DNA of 64,000 nucleotides, taken from an uncultured Flavobacteriales bacterium. Lineage in GTDB: Bacteria > Bacteroidota > Bacteroidia > Flavobacteriales_D > Parvicellaceae. The number at the start of each line of letters is the position of its first letter. Positions within the stretch are counted from its first letter, which is position 1. The notes below the pieces were generated by a model. The model saw nothing but the letters and a program-made list of their open reading frames with translations. It ran no database searches and was not told where the DNA came from. Location: positions 868,001 to 932,000 of the forward strand of contig CALSRM010000003.1 of the NCBI GenBank assembly GCA_943788755.1, given 5' to 3'. The translations under genes and the position numbers were made by a program. This document shows, piece by piece, positions 1-10,309 of the stretch.

Positions 1-3000
1 TTTCAGGACCTTCGAATGTAGCAAACCCAACGGTTGATGCGAGTTTAGGAGGATCAGGATCCGCAACATATGAGGTAACGGCTACATTAAGTGGTTGTGT
101 TAATACCGACATTGTCGTAGTAACAATTGACCAACTTCCAACGACACCTACTGCGGTTGCGAGTCCGGCAAGCATTTGCCCAGGTATTAGCTCTACCTTA
201 ACTGCTTCTGGTGGAGATGGTTCAGGAACTTACACATGGTTAGATGGACCTGGAGGGGCAAGTATAGGAACAACAGATGCTTTGGTAGTTTCGCCATCAG
301 TCACTACAACATATTATCTAACTTCTACAGATGCAGTAACGGGCTGCGTGAGTCTTGAAGGGTCTGTTACGGTTACCGTTACGCCTGCACCAGTTGCTGA
401 TGCGGGAAGTGACATTACTATATGTGAGGGTGATTTTTCATTGACAGGATCTATATTAAATACCGGTGCTTGTGGCACTCAAGTTTGGAATATTATATCA
501 GGAACAGGGACTTTTTCTGATGCTACAGGTTTAAACCCAACATTTACACCGACTGCAGGGCCAGGAACGTATGAATTCGAATTAGTTCCATGTGATCCCC
601 CAGGGGGATGTACATCCGTGAATGACAATGTAATAGTAACTATTTCGCCAGCTCCAACAGTAGTTGCAACTACACAGTCAACAGAGCTGTGTTTAGGGTT
701 GTTAACAAACTTAGATGCAGCAGTATCCGGGGGTACACCAACACCGCCTACTATTATAACGGAGTCTTTTACCTCTGGATTAGTGGAGCAAGCAATTCCA
801 AATAATGATTGTGTCACAGGTTCAACTATAGGTATTCCTGTTTCTGGTGTAGGTGATCCATTGGTAGGAGCCACAACAGTAACAATTTGCGTTGATGTTG
901 ATTTAAATAAGGTTCAAGACATTTCGATTGTGGTTTGTGCACCAGGAGGTTCCCCTTGTGTTACCCTAGTGCCGGACGCTGGACTGCCAAATGGGAATAA
1001 CTTCATTTCGACTTGTTTTAGTTTTGATGGGGCAAACATGACAACTGGAAATGCACCGTATACAGGTACGTGGATTCCAGTAGCTCCTGCAACCATGGCT
1101 GACCTGGACGGTGCTCAAACCAATGGAACTTGGACAATGACAGTATTTGATTGTGCGGGTGGAGGCTCTGGTGAGTTTGACTCATGGGATATTACCTTTG
1201 ACACTCCAGTTGCTGTGGATGCTTATACTTACAGTTGGAGTCCAGATACGCAACTTGACGATGGAACGATTCAAGCACCTACCTTTTTATCTTCTGGTTT
1301 AACAGCACCTTCTACTGAATGTCTAGCCGTAACTGTAACAGATGATATAGGATGTACTGCTACTGATCAAGTTTGTATTGATATTATCGACGTTCCTGCA
1401 CCATTTGTTCTTACCAATGATCAAGTTTGCGCAGACCCATTTACCTTCTCTGGTCCGGCACTTGGATTGGGCGAAACTGGATTATGGTCAGTTGTTAGTG
1501 GAACAGGAACTTTTGTTGATGATGCTGATCCAGTAACAGACGTTTCTGGTTTAACTCTTGGCGATAATATATTTGAATGGGCAATAACAAATTCTTGTGG
1601 TTCGACATCAAGTCAAATTACGGTTACATTATTGGCACCTCCAACTACGCCTGTTGTTACCAACAATGGGCCAATCTGTTCAGCGGAAGACGCTATATTT
1701 ACAATTACCGGTGATAATGGCGATGACGTGACGTATAACCTTGGAGTTGGCAGTGTCACTGTTACTTTAACAGGGGGTAATGCTACTGTTACGGTTTCAG
1801 GAGCGACATTGGATCAAACATTAACTTTAGAATCGGTAGATGACGGGAATTGTACAGCACCGCTTACCGAATCTGTAACGATCACAGTGACAGCATTGCC
1901 TGCCGATCCAATTATTTCAACGGGCGCAGCAACGTGTACTGCTGACGGTACAGCGACGATTGATAACTACGATGGTACATTCACCTACGTCTTCACTCCA
2001 GCAGGACCAACAGATGGAGCAGGTGGTGTAATTTCAGGTATGGTACCAGGAACATCATACGACGTTTATGCTGATAATGGAGCATGTATCTCAGGTACAG
2101 TTTCATTTACAGTTGCTCCACAACTAACTGTTCCTGCCGATCCAATTATTTCAACGGGCGCAGCAACATGTACTGCTGACGGCACAGCGACGATTGATAA
2201 CTATGATGGTACATTAACATACGTATTCACTCCGGCAGGACCAATAGATGGAGCAGGTGGTGTAATTTCAGGTATGGTACCAGGAACATCATACGACGTT
2301 TATGCTGATAATGGAGCATGTATCTCAGGTACAGTTTCATTCACAATTACTCCACAACTAACTGTTCCTGCCGATCCAATTATTTCAACGGGCGCAGCAA
2401 CTTGTAGTACTGACGGTACAGCTACTATTGACAACTACGATGGAACGTTCACCTATGTCTTCACTCCAGCAGGTCCAACAGCAAACGTAGGTGGTGTAGT
2501 TACGGGTATAATTCCAGGTACTTCTTACACGTTGGTAGCAGATGATGGAACATGTTCCTCTTTAGCTAGTGCAGCATTTACTATTGATGCGCAATTACCA
2601 ACACCAACCATTACACTTACTCCAGATGACCCGGACAACTGTAACGGAATGGATGGATCTGTTCTTGTAAGTGGAGCGGGTTCAGGAACTGTAACATGGT
2701 CTGGTGTTGCTTCAGGTTCTGCAAACCCGGTGACATTGAACTACACAATTCCAACCCTTGGCGCTGGTTCTTATGATGTATTCTTTATTGATGGTACTAC
2801 AGGTTGTCAATCTGCTACGGAATCGACATTATTGAACAATCCTGACGCTCCTATAGTTGACCCGATATCAAGCGTTAACAACTGTGGAACAGATTATACA
2901 CTTGCTACTATCACAGGACCTCTATTAAATAGCCCTCAGTATTATGATGCTCCGGGTGGACCTACTGGTGGAGGTAACGTTGTACCTATTGGAACAACAT

Positions 3001-6000
3001 ACTCAGCTCCAACAAACATTACACTCTACGCTTACGATGAAAATGGTGTATGTACTTCTGAACAGTCATTCACTGTGGTAATCGAAGAGCTTCCTACTGT
3101 GACAGCAGTAAACGGAGGTAACACTTACTGTGTTGGAGATACTCCGGCAGATATCACAGTGGATGTTATAGGTAACGGGCCTTGGACAATTGATTATACA
3201 GTTGATGGGGTTGCTCAAACAGCTTCAGGTGCTACATCACCAATTAACCTTGGAAACGCACCGGGGGAATATGTGGTAACGAACATTACGGATGCGACAT
3301 GTACTAACACGGCATCAGGAACACAAGCAATCGATTTTTACACAATACCTGCCGTGACTGCTGTGAATGGCGGTGATGATTATTGTCCTAGTGACATTGT
3401 TGCTGATGTGACCGTTGATGTTACAGGTAACGGACCTTGGGGGATCGATTATACATTAGACGGAGTTGCTCAAGCTGCAACAGGGGCTGTTTCGCCTATC
3501 TCTCTTGGAAACACACCAGGTGTATATGTGGTAACTTCAGTAACTGATGTGAACTGTGCCGTTTTTGCATCAGGAACACAAACGATAACGATCAACACGA
3601 TACCAGCGATCACTCTTACTCCAGATGATCCCTCAGCATGTAATGGAACAGACGGGTCTATCCTAGTGAGTGGAACCGGTTCAGGAACTGTAACATGGTC
3701 TGATGCTGCTTCAGGTTCTGATAATGCAGCTACATTGAATTATACTATTCCAACCCTTGGCGCTGGTTCTTATGACGTATTCTTTATTGATGGTACTACA
3801 GGTTGTCAATCTGCTACGGAATCGACATTGTTGAACAACCCTTCTGCTCCAATTGCTCCGGTAGTAATTGCAGTTCCTGCTACTTGTCTTGTTGATGGAA
3901 TGGCTACTATTGACAACTACGATGGAACGTTGACCTATGTCTTCACGCCAGCAGGCCCAACAGATGGTGCAGGAGGTGCAATCACAGGAATGATATCGGG
4001 AACATCATATACAGTAATAGCTGATGATGGAAACTGTATATCTGCAGCTTCTGCTTCATTTACTATTGATGCGCAACTAACAATCCCGGATACACCTGCT
4101 ATCACAAGCGGTGCGGCGACGTGTTCAGCGGATGGAACTGCAACTATTGATAACTACGATAACAACTTTACATATGTATTCGATCCAGTTGGACCAACAG
4201 CTGGAGCAGGTGGTGTAATTTCAGATATGGTACCAGGAATATCATACGACGTGATAGCTGATAACGGATCATGTACATCTACTGCTTCGCCAGCATTTAC
4301 TATTGATCAACAGCTTGCGGCGCCGGCAACGCCAACAATCACAACGGCACCGGCAATATGTGCTGCTGATGGAACGGCTACTATCGATAACTATGATGGT
4401 GCATTAACATACGTATTCGATCCAGCAGGCCCAACAGCAAACGTAGGTGGTTTAGTTACGGGTATGACTCCAGGTACTTCTTACACGCTGGTAGCAGATG
4501 ATGGAACATGTTCCTCTTTAGCTAGTGCAGCATTTACTATTGATGCGCAATTACCAACACCAACCATTACACTTACTCCAGATGACCCGGACAACTGTAA
4601 CGGAATGGATGGATCTGTTCTTGTAAGTGGAGCGGGTTCAGGAACTGTAACATGGTCTGGTGTTGCTTCAGGTTCTGATAACTCGGTGACATTGAACTAC
4701 ACAATTCCAACTCTTGGCGCTGGTTCTTATGATGTATTCTTTATTGATGGTACTACAGGTTGTCAATCTGCTACGGAATCGACATTATTGAACAACCCTG
4801 GCGCTCCTATAGTTGACCCGATATCAAGCGTTAACAACTGTGGAACAGATTATACACTTGCTACTATCACAGGACCTCTATTAAATAGCCCTCAGTATTA
4901 TGATGCTCCGGGTGGACCTACTGGTGGAGGTAACGTTGTACCTGTTGGAACAACATACTCAGCTCCAACAAACATTACACTCTACGCTTACGATGAAAAT
5001 GGTGTATGTACTTCTGAACAGTCATTCACTGTGGTAATCGAAGAGCTTCCTACTGTGACAGCAGTAAACGGTGGTAACACCTACTGTGCTGGAGTTACTC
5101 CGGCAGATATCACAGTGGATGTTACAGGTAACGGGCCTTGGACAATCGATTATACGGTTGATGGGGTTGCCCAAACTGCATCTGGTGCTGCATCACCAAT
5201 TAACCTTGGAAACGCATCGGGAGAATATGTGGTAACGAACATTACGGATGCGACATGTACTAACACAGCAACTGGAACACAAACGATAGATTTCTTTACC
5301 ATGCCAACAGTGGAAACTGTAAATGGCGGTGATGATTATTGTCCTAGTGACATTGTTGCTGATGTGACCGTTGATGTTACAGGAGCAGGACCTTGGACGA
5401 TCGATTATACATTAGACGGAGTTGCTCAAACTGCAACAGGGGCTGCTTCGCCTATCTCTCTTGGAAACACACCAGGTGCATATGTAGTAACTGCAGTAAC
5501 TGATGTGAACTGTACCGATGTTGCGTCAGGAACACAAACGATAACGATCAACACGATACCAACGATCACTCTTACTCCAGATGATCCCTCCGCATGTAAT
5601 GGAACAGACGGGTCTATCTTAGTGAGTGGAACCGGTTCAGGTACAGTAACATGGACAGGTATAGCTTCTGGATCGGACAATACAGCTACATTGAATTATA
5701 CTATTCCAGCTCTTGGAGCTGGTTCTTATGATGTATTCTTTATTGATGGAACTACAGGTTGTCAATCGGCAATGGAATTAACATTGTTAAATAACCCTTC
5801 TGCTCCAAACCCTGGAACCGATGGTAACACAACAGTCTGTGAGACTGATCCATCTGTAGATTTATTTGGCTTACTTGGCGGCACACCAAACACAGGAGGA
5901 GTATGGTCACCAGCCCTTTCTTCTGGCACAGGAGTTTATAATCCAGCCCTTGATGCCGGTGGAGTTTACACTTATTCGATCACAACTTCTTGTGGAACCT

Positions 6001-7004
6001 TCTCTTCTATTGTTGATGTAACGCTGAATTTAACTGCTGATGCTACTTTTAATTATTCATCGGATGAATTTTGTTTGAATGAAGCAAATCCAATAGCTTC
6101 TTTCGATGGTACCAATGGTGGTGTATTTACTATTTCTTCGGGAGGAGTTATCGATGCTACAAATGGAACTATTGATATAGCTGGTTCTGGAGCCGGAACG
6201 TATGGTGTAACCTATAGCACATCTGGACCTTGTCCTGATGTTTTTGTTTTAACAATCACTATTCTTGATGTAAACGACCCTACAATAACGCTCGTCGGTC
6301 CGTTCTGTTCTTATGATGCTCCTGTTATCTTGCAGGCCTCTCAACCTGGAGGAGTATGGTCAGGAACAGGAGTTAATCCAATAACGGGTGAGTTTAATCC
6401 TTCATTAGCAGCCTCTGGTTTAAATGATATAACTTACACAATTAATGGCCTTTGTATTGCTTTTAGCACTATTCAAATAGAGGTAATACCTGCTCCTATT
6501 GTTGAAACGATAGGTGATACAACAATTATGAATGGTAATTCTGTAGATCTAATAACTTCAGGAAACGCGAATGCCTATAATTGGACCCCGGGAACCACCC
6601 TAACTTGCGATGATTGCCAAAGTCCAATAGCCACTCCTGATGTTACCACTACTTATACGGTTAGTGTTGAAGAAAATGGTTGTCTTGCTAGCGCTGCAGT
6701 AACGGTTACCATTGATTATGAAATAATTATATATGTTCCCAATGCTTTTACTCCAGATGGAGATGGACAGAACGATATTTTCATCCCTATCATCACTGGT
6801 ATTGACACAGATGAGTATAAATTTTTGATTTTTAATAGGTGGGGAGAATTGATTTTCGATACTTCGCACTTATCTGAAGGATGGGATGGCACATATAAAG
6901 GCCTTATGTCTCAACAAGATGTCTATGTATGGAAAATATATTGCAAAGAGATTTCTTCCATTGAGACGCATGAATATATAGGACATGTAACATTAATTAA
7001 GTAA
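1..7004 (+). CDS. Giant repetitive T9SS-exported adhesin, type-B sorting domain (5' end missing)
   Basis: The reading frame (first full codon at base 3) is open from the first base, so the N-terminus lies outside the window; the first in-frame start-like codon inside, a TTG at 282, is not a real start. The visible part is about 2,330 residues, rich in Thr, Gly, Asp and Val, built of Ig/PKD-like beta modules with paired cysteines. A segment at about 755-1215 resembles the P/Homo-B domain of proprotein convertases (it ends in a WTMTVFDCAGGGSGEF-type motif). The C-terminus (about 6720-7004) is the gliding-motility/CHU_C type-B T9SS domain, with VPNAFTPDGDGQND, a FNRWGE motif, and a GWDGTYKG motif. 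By family knowledge such proteins cross the outer membrane through the T9SS and act at the surface in adhesion or gliding; the ligand is unknown. Internal DNA repeats are listed separately. Confidence 0.93.
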   Translation, partial: SGPSNVANPTVDASLGGSGSATYEVTATLSGCVNTDIVVVTIDQLPTTPTAVASPASICPGISSTLTASGGDGSGTYTWLDGPGGASIGTTDALVVSPSVTTTYYLTSTDAVTGCVSLEGSVTVTVTPAPVADAGSDITICEGDFSLTGSILNTGACGTQVWNIISGTGTFSDATGLNPTFTPTAGPGTYEFELVPCDPPGGCTSVNDNVIVTISPAPTVVATTQSTELCLGLLTNLDAAVSGGTPTPPTIITESFTSGLVEQAIPNNDCVTGSTIGIPVSGVGDPLVGATTVTICVDVDLNKVQDISIVVCAPGGSPCVTLVPDAGLPNGNNFISTCFSFDGANMTTGNAPYTGTWIPVAPATMADLDGAQTNGTWTMTVFDCAGGGSGEFDSWDITFDTPVAVDAYTYSWSPDTQLDDGTIQAPTFLSSGLTAPSTECLAVTVTDDIGCTATDQVCIDIIDVPAPFVLTNDQVCADPFTFSGPALGLGETGLWSVVSGTGTFVDDADPVTDVSGLTLGDNIFEWAITNSCGSTSSQITVTLLAPPTTPVVTNNGPICSAEDAIFTITGDNGDDVTYNLGVGSVTVTLTGGNATVTVSGATLDQTLTLESVDDGNCTAPLTESVTITVTALPADPIISTGAATCTADGTATIDNYDGTFTYVFTPAGPTDGAGGVISGMVPGTSYDVYADNGACISGTVSFTVAPQLTVPADPIISTGAATCTADGTATIDNYDGTLTYVFTPAGPIDGAGGVISGMVPGTSYDVYADNGACISGTVSFTITPQLTVPADPIISTGAATCSTDGTATIDNYDGTFTYVFTPAGPTANVGGVVTGIIPGTSYTLVADDGTCSSLASAAFTIDAQLPTPTITLTPDDPDNCNGMDGSVLVSGAGSGTVTWSGVASGSANPVTLNYTIPTLGAGSYDVFFIDGTTGCQSATESTLLNNPDAPIVDPISSVNNCGTDYTLATITGPLLNSPQYYDAPGGPTGGGNVVPIGTTYSAPTNITLYAYDENGVCTSEQSFTVVIEELPTVTAVNGGNTYCVGDTPADITVDVIGNGPWTIDYTVDGVAQTASGATSPINLGNAPGEYVVTNITDATCTNTASGTQAIDFYTIPAVTAVNGGDDYCPSDIVADVTVDVTGNGPWGIDYTLDGVAQAATGAVSPISLGNTPGVYVVTSVTDVNCAVFASGTQTITINTIPAITLTPDDPSACNGTDGSILVSGTGSGTVTWSDAASGSDNAATLNYTIPTLGAGSYDVFFIDGTTGCQSATESTLLNNPSAPIAPVVIAVPATCLVDGMATIDNYDGTLTYVFTPAGPTDGAGGAITGMISGTSYTVIADDGNCISAASASFTIDAQLTIPDTPAITSGAATCSADGTATIDNYDNNFTYVFDPVGPTAGAGGVISDMVPGISYDVIADNGSCTSTASPAFTIDQQLAAPATPTITTAPAICAADGTATIDNYDGALTYVFDPAGPTANVGGLVTGMTPGTSYTLVADDGTCSSLASAAFTIDAQLPTPTITLTPDDPDNCNGMDGSVLVSGAGSGTVTWSGVASGSDNSVTLNYTIPTLGAGSYDVFFIDGTTGCQSATESTLLNNPGAPIVDPISSVNNCGTDYTLATITGPLLNSPQYYDAPGGPTGGGNVVPVGTTYSAPTNITLYAYDENGVCTSEQSFTVVIEELPTVTAVNGGNTYCAGVTPADITVDVTGNGPWTIDYTVDGVAQTASGAASPINLGNASGEYVVTNITDATCTNTATGTQTIDFFTMPTVETVNGGDDYCPSDIVADVTVDVTGAGPWTIDYTLDGVAQTATGAASPISLGNTPGAYVVTAVTDVNCTDVASGTQTITINTIPTITLTPDDPSACNGTDGSILVSGTGSGTVTWTGIASGSDNTATLNYTIPALGAGSYDVFFIDGTTGCQSAMELTLLNNPSAPNPGTDGNTTVCETDPSVDLFGLLGGTPNTGGVWSPALSSGTGVYNPALDAGGVYTYSITTSCGTFSSIVDVTLNLTADATFNYSSDEFCLNEANPIASFDGTNGGVFTISSGGVIDATNGTIDIAGSGAGTYGVTYSTSGPCPDVFVLTITILDVNDPTITLVGPFCSYDAPVILQASQPGGVWSGTGVNPITGEFNPSLAASGLNDITYTINGLCIAFSTIQIEVIPAPIVETIGDTTIMNGNSVDLITSGNANAYNWTPGTTLTCDDCQSPIATPDVTTTYTVSVEENGCLASAAVTVTIDYEIIIYVPNAFTPDGDGQNDIFIPIITGIDTDEYKFLIFNRWGELIFDTSHLSEGWDGTYKGLMSQQDVYVWKIYCKEISSIETHEYIGHVTLIK
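1898..2600 (+). repeat. Three tandem 234-bp modules within the adhesin
   Basis: Equivalent cysteine codons lie at 1935, 2169 and 2403, exactly 234 bp (78 residues) apart. Each unit begins with PADPIISTGAATC and contains ATIDNYDGT. The first two units are almost identical at the DNA level. Three homologous but more diverged units with 237-bp spacing lie at 3885, 4122 and 4359 in the second half of the larger duplication. The repeat is coding and in frame, so it is a domain array rather than a CRISPR or satellite. Confidence 0.88.
1898..5806 (+). repeat. 1,956-bp in-frame tandem duplication inside the adhesin
   Basis: Two consecutive copies, about 1898-3850 and 3851-5806, are offset by 1,956 bp (652 codons). 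The module order is the same in each: three related 78-79-residue modules (ATIDNY core), an ITLTPDDP...LLNNP module, a module with VDPISSVNNCG, two TAVNGG-type modules, and a second ITLTPDDP module. From 2475/4431 onward the copies are nearly identical for about 1.37 kb at constant offset. The first third is much more diverged and carries codon-sized indels (offset 1,950-1,953). This was found by matching the text by eye; identity values were not computed. Confidence 0.9.
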
Positions 7005-7182
7005 GTGTTATCTTTTTGTTTGAAATAGGCAGTGTTAGCGCCAGGTGAGATTAAATGAATTAGATTGATTTGTAAAGATTATTAGTGGTATAATTAATAT
7101 ATGTATATTTAGAAGATGATTTGTAGTAATGTAGACCTAATCATCAATTATACTGGAATTAATTAAATATAAAATTTATACT

Positions 7183-7446
7183 ATGGAATTTACTATTGCT
7201 GCTGTCCAAGCCAACTTTATTGAAACCCCTTTTTTTATGTATTTAGTTATATCTGTTATTTCAATACTTCTTTTTTTAGCATTGAGAGGGTTTAATTGCT
7301 GGTATTGGAAAATAAATGAAAGGATAGCTTTACAACAAGAAACAAATGAACTTTTAAAAGAGTTGATAAAGGAGAACATACAGGTGGAACCCCCAAAAAC
7401 AATACTTGAAGATGATTATGCTCGTCTGTTTATGATGGAAAATTAG
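7183..7446 (+). CDS. Small single-pass membrane protein (87 aa), unknown function
   Basis: The protein has one hydrophobic segment at about residues 16-36 (FFMYLVISVISILLFLAL), then a basic/aromatic stretch RGFNCWYWKINERI, and a charged, probably coiled-coil cytoplasmic part with EETNELLKELIKEN character. The membrane-anchored 'CWYWKINER' pattern resembles small uncharacterised proteins I have seen in other Bacteroidota, but I cannot name a family or function. The ATG at 7183 follows an AT-rich leader without a clear Shine-Dalgarno, which is normal for the phylum. It stands alone between the adhesin gene and clpX. Confidence 0.7.
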   Translation: MEFTIAAVQANFIETPFFMYLVISVISILLFLALRGFNCWYWKINERIALQQETNELLKELIKENIQVEPPKTILEDDYARLFMMEN

Positions 7447-7584
7447 ATGAGGTAGGTGAGGAGTTTTGTTTTGGCAGAGTAAAAAAATCAATCCTTTTTT
7501 GAAACATTGTATTTAGCTCTATAAAGTTCTTGTACTTCGCAGATTGTCTTTATTAAGGAAGTCGTCTAGATAATATTTTTTTCA

Positions 7585-7592
7585 TACCTTTG
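7585..7592 (+). promoter_or_regulatory. Probable -7 promoter element of clpX
   Basis: TACCTTTG matches the Bacteroidota -7 consensus TAnnTTTG and lies 40 bp before the clpX start. No good TTTG -33 element is present at the expected distance, so only half of the promoter is supported. Confidence 0.45.
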
Positions 7593-7632
7593 CAATCCTT
7601 CTCTTACTAAGGAAAGAACTTAATATTTAAAC

Positions 7633-8859
7633 ATGGCAGTAGAAGAGATTAGTTGTTCGTTTTGTGGGCGTCAAAAAAAAGACGTAGATGTTTTGATTGC
7701 TGGTATCACAGGTCATATTTGTGATGGATGTATTGGACAAGCAAATTTGATTGTTCAAGATGAAGTTGGACAAAAGACTACAGGTGATTTAGAAAAATCT
7801 TTAACCTTACTTAAACCTGCTGAGATATTAAAAAGCTTAAATGAATATGTAATTGGTCAGGATGAATCTAAAAAGGTCTTATCTGTAGCGGTTTATAATC
7901 ATTACAAAAGATTGCTGCAGAAGGATACAGAGGATGATATTGAGATTGAAAAATCAAATGTTATTTTATGTGGAGAAACAGGTACAGGTAAAACACTTTT
8001 AGCTAAAACGATTGCTAAAATGTTGAATGTTCCATTTTGTATTGCTGATGCAACGGTATTAACAGAAGCTGGTTATGTAGGAGAAGATGTGGAGAGTATT
8101 TTATCGCGCTTACTCCAAGCTGCAGATTATGATGTAAAATCTGCAGAACGGGGTATTGTTTTTATAGATGAGATAGATAAAGTTGCGCGTAAAAGTGATA
8201 ATCCCTCAATCACAAGAGATGTTTCTGGAGAAGGAGTTCAACAAGCAATGTTAAAGTTATTAGAAGGTTCTGTTGTTGGTGTTCCGCCGCAAGGAGGAAG
8301 AAAACATCCAGAGCAAAAAATGACGCAAATTGACACGAAAAACATTTTATTTATTTGCGGTGGCGCATTTGATGGTATCCAGAAAATAATTGAAAGAAGA
8401 GTCAAAACTCAGTCTATTGGTTTTGGTGCCGGAGCAGAGCTTGCAGGTATTAAAGAGAATATTCTATCTTATGTAAACCAATTGGATATAAAAACCTATG
8501 GATTAATTCCTGAATTAATTGGACGTTTTCCGGTATTGACTTATTTAAACCCTTTAGATAAAGAGACATTGATTTCGATATTAACTGAACCTAAGAATTC
8601 CTTATTAAAACAATATAATAAGCTTTTCGCAATAGATAATATAGAGTTAAACATTCACAAAGATGTCATTGAGTTTATAGTTGATAAAGCTATGGATCTC
8701 AAATTGGGAGCTCGAGGGTTAAGATCGATTTGCGAAGCTATTTTAACGGATGCAATGTTTAATGCTCCGTCAATGGATGTTAAAAAGCTGGATGTTACAC
8801 TTGATTATGCAAAAGAACAATTTGGTAATTCAAAGATCAGTAAACTAAAAGTAGCTTAA
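7633..8859 (+). CDS. clpX: ATP-dependent Clp protease ATP-binding subunit ClpX
   Basis: AAA+ unfoldase that recognises, unfolds and feeds substrates into ClpP. The N-terminal zinc-binding domain has cysteines 8, 11, 30 and 33. Walker A (GETGTGKT) is at about residue 114 and Walker B (FIDEID) at about 176-181. The family's pore-loop and RKS/RSSI regions follow, then the C-terminal D2 small domain, where [11 protein letters not shown] is the sensor-2 region. The length of 408 aa is typical. It is transcribed alone. clpP lies about 40 kb away on the other strand and the trigger factor gene at 25.7 kb, so the common tig-clpP-clpX cluster is broken up here. Its 3' end faces folA with only five bases between them. 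Confidence 0.98.
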   Translation: MAVEEISCSFCGRQKKDVDVLIAGITGHICDGCIGQANLIVQDEVGQKTTGDLEKSLTLLKPAEILKSLNEYVIGQDESKKVLSVAVYNHYKRLLQKDTEDDIEIEKSNVILCGETGTGKTLLAKTIAKMLNVPFCIADATVLTEAGYVGEDVESILSRLLQAADYDVKSAERGIVFIDEIDKVARKSDNPSITRDVSGEGVQQAMLKLLEGSVVGVPPQGGRKHPEQKMTQIDTKNILFICGGAFDGIQKIIERRVKTQSIGFGAGAELAGIKENILSYVNQLDIKTYGLIPELIGRFPVLTYLNPLDKETLISILTEPKNSLLKQYNKLFAIDNIELNIHKDVIEFIVDKAMDLKLGARGLRSICEAILTDAMFNAPSMDVKKLDVTLDYAKEQFGNSKISKLKVA

Positions 8860-8864
8860 GAAGT

Positions 8865-9374
8865 TTACCCTTTCTTCCTGTATTCAACAACGATGAAATT
8901 GTGTGTATTTTTTTCATCTTTTTGATGCTCCATTAAAACCCTTAAATTCCAATCTTCTTTAGTGAATTGAGGAAAAAAAGTATCTCCTTCGAATTCTTGG
9001 TCAATGTGGGTGATATACATTTTATCAACCATATTCATTTCTAAAGCTTCTTTATAAATTTGACCTCCACCAATTATAAAGCATTCTTTATCACCATTTT
9101 CTTGCGCAGCCTCAATTCCTTTTTGTATGGAGCTAACAACAACACAGCCTGGAGCATGAAAAGCTGTATTTCTAGTAACAACTACATTTGTTCTGTTTTT
9201 TAATGGGCGGTATTTTTCAGGAATAGAATCATAATTTCTCCGCCCCATAATAACATAATGATTCAACGTAGTATCCATAAAGAACTTCATGTCTTTTGGT
9301 AAATACCAAACCAAGTCATTGTTTTTTCCAATAACATTATCATGTGCAATTGCAACTATAATTGAGACCTTCAT
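8865..9374 (-). CDS. folA: Dihydrofolate reductase
   Basis: NADPH-dependent reduction of dihydrofolate to tetrahydrofolate, regenerating the cofactor consumed by thymidylate synthase just upstream. The 169-residue protein has the family pattern: N-terminal SIIVAIAHDNVIGKNNDLVW, the catalytic acidic residue in the LPKDMKFF segment (Asp28), GRRNYDSIPEKYRPLKNR (GRxTxESIP-type NADPH/folate loop), VVVTRN, and the FIIGGGQIY nucleotide motif. It is the distal gene of a two-gene unit with thyA, with a 9-bp gap, so co-transcription is likely. It converges on clpX. Confidence 0.97.
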   Translation of the reverse strand: MKVSIIVAIAHDNVIGKNNDLVWYLPKDMKFFMDTTLNHYVIMGRRNYDSIPEKYRPLKNRTNVVVTRNTAFHAPGCVVVSSIQKGIEAAQENGDKECFIIGGGQIYKEALEMNMVDKMYITHIDQEFEGDTFFPQFTKEDWNLRVLMEHQKDEKNTHNFIVVEYRKKG

Positions 9375-9383
9375 CCTAAAACC

Positions 9384-10208
9384 TTAAATAGAAACTGCAG
9401 CTTTGATATGCGCTTGCGGTTCGTAATTTATTAATTCAAAATCTTCGAATTTAAAGTCAAAAATGTCTTTAACTTCAGTGTTAATTTTCATTGTTGGCAA
9501 TGTCCCGGGAGTTCTTGTAGCCTGAAGCTGAGCTTGTTCAATGTGGTCGTTATACAAATGAACATCGCCGAAAGTATGTATAAAATCTCCTACTTCTAAA
9601 TTGCAAACTTGCGCCATCATCATTGTGAACAAAGCATAAGAGGCAATATTGAAAGGGACACCTAAAAAGGTATCTGCACTACGCTGATATAATTGGCAAG
9701 AGAGCTTACCGTCCGTTACATAAAATTGAAAAAATGCATGACAGGGAGGTAAAGCAGCTTTGCCATTTGCTACATTTTCAGTAAATGAAACTGATGTATC
9801 AGGCATTACACTTGGGTTCCATGCTGACACCATCATTCTTCTACTATTTGGATTGTTTTTAATAGTATCTACAACTTCTTTAATCTGATCGATACCGTCG
9901 CTATTCCAATTTCTCCATTGATGACCATATACAGGTCCTAAGTTTCCATTTTCATCTGCCCAAGAATCCCAAATTTTCACATTATGATCTTTCAAATATT
10001 GGATATTGGTATCACCGCTTAACAACCAGAGGAGTTCATGAATGATTGATTTTAAGTGTAACTTTTTAGTTGTCAATACAGGAAAACCTTCTGCTAAATC
10101 AAAACGCATCTGGTAACCAAAACAACTGATTGTACCAGTTCCGGTTCTATCACCCTTTTGATCTCCGTTTTCTAAAATATGATCTAATAAGTCAAGATAT
10201 TGTTGCAT
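9384..10208 (-). CDS. thyA: Thymidylate synthase
   Basis: Converts dUMP to dTMP using methylene-tetrahydrofolate and releases dihydrofolate, which the downstream DHFR recycles. At 274 aa it carries the N-terminal DRTGTGT phosphate-binding loop, [10 protein letters not shown], the [11 protein letters not shown] segment, the catalytic cysteine in [29 protein letters not shown], and a C-terminus ending in AVSI. A short extra segment (about residues 140-155) before PPCHAFF looks like a lineage-specific insertion. The ATG start follows an AT-rich leader. It is the first gene of a thyA-folA unit. Confidence 0.98.
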   Translation of the reverse strand: MQQYLDLLDHILENGDQKGDRTGTGTISCFGYQMRFDLAEGFPVLTTKKLHLKSIIHELLWLLSGDTNIQYLKDHNVKIWDSWADENGNLGPVYGHQWRNWNSDGIDQIKEVVDTIKNNPNSRRMMVSAWNPSVMPDTSVSFTENVANGKAALPPCHAFFQFYVTDGKLSCQLYQRSADTFLGVPFNIASYALFTMMMAQVCNLEVGDFIHTFGDVHLYNDHIEQAQLQATRTPGTLPTMKINTEVKDIFDFKFEDFELINYEPQAHIKAAVSI

Positions 10209-10309
10209 GTTTTAATTTTGAATAGCAAAAATAATTAAATACTTCCGTAGCAGAAAATGAGGTTAATAAGTTGATTTGAAATGTTAATAAGATCGTTAGA
10301 TTTAATGTG

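Noticed and set aside
1898-2600. Regular 234-bp repeats that might be read as a CRISPR-like or satellite array
   Set aside because: The repeat is in frame, encodes protein modules and has no short spacer-repeat structure.
7005-7182. Possible small RNA or riboswitch between the adhesin and the 87-residue membrane protein
   Set aside because: No convincing conserved helix or known riboswitch core is visible; nothing is reported there.
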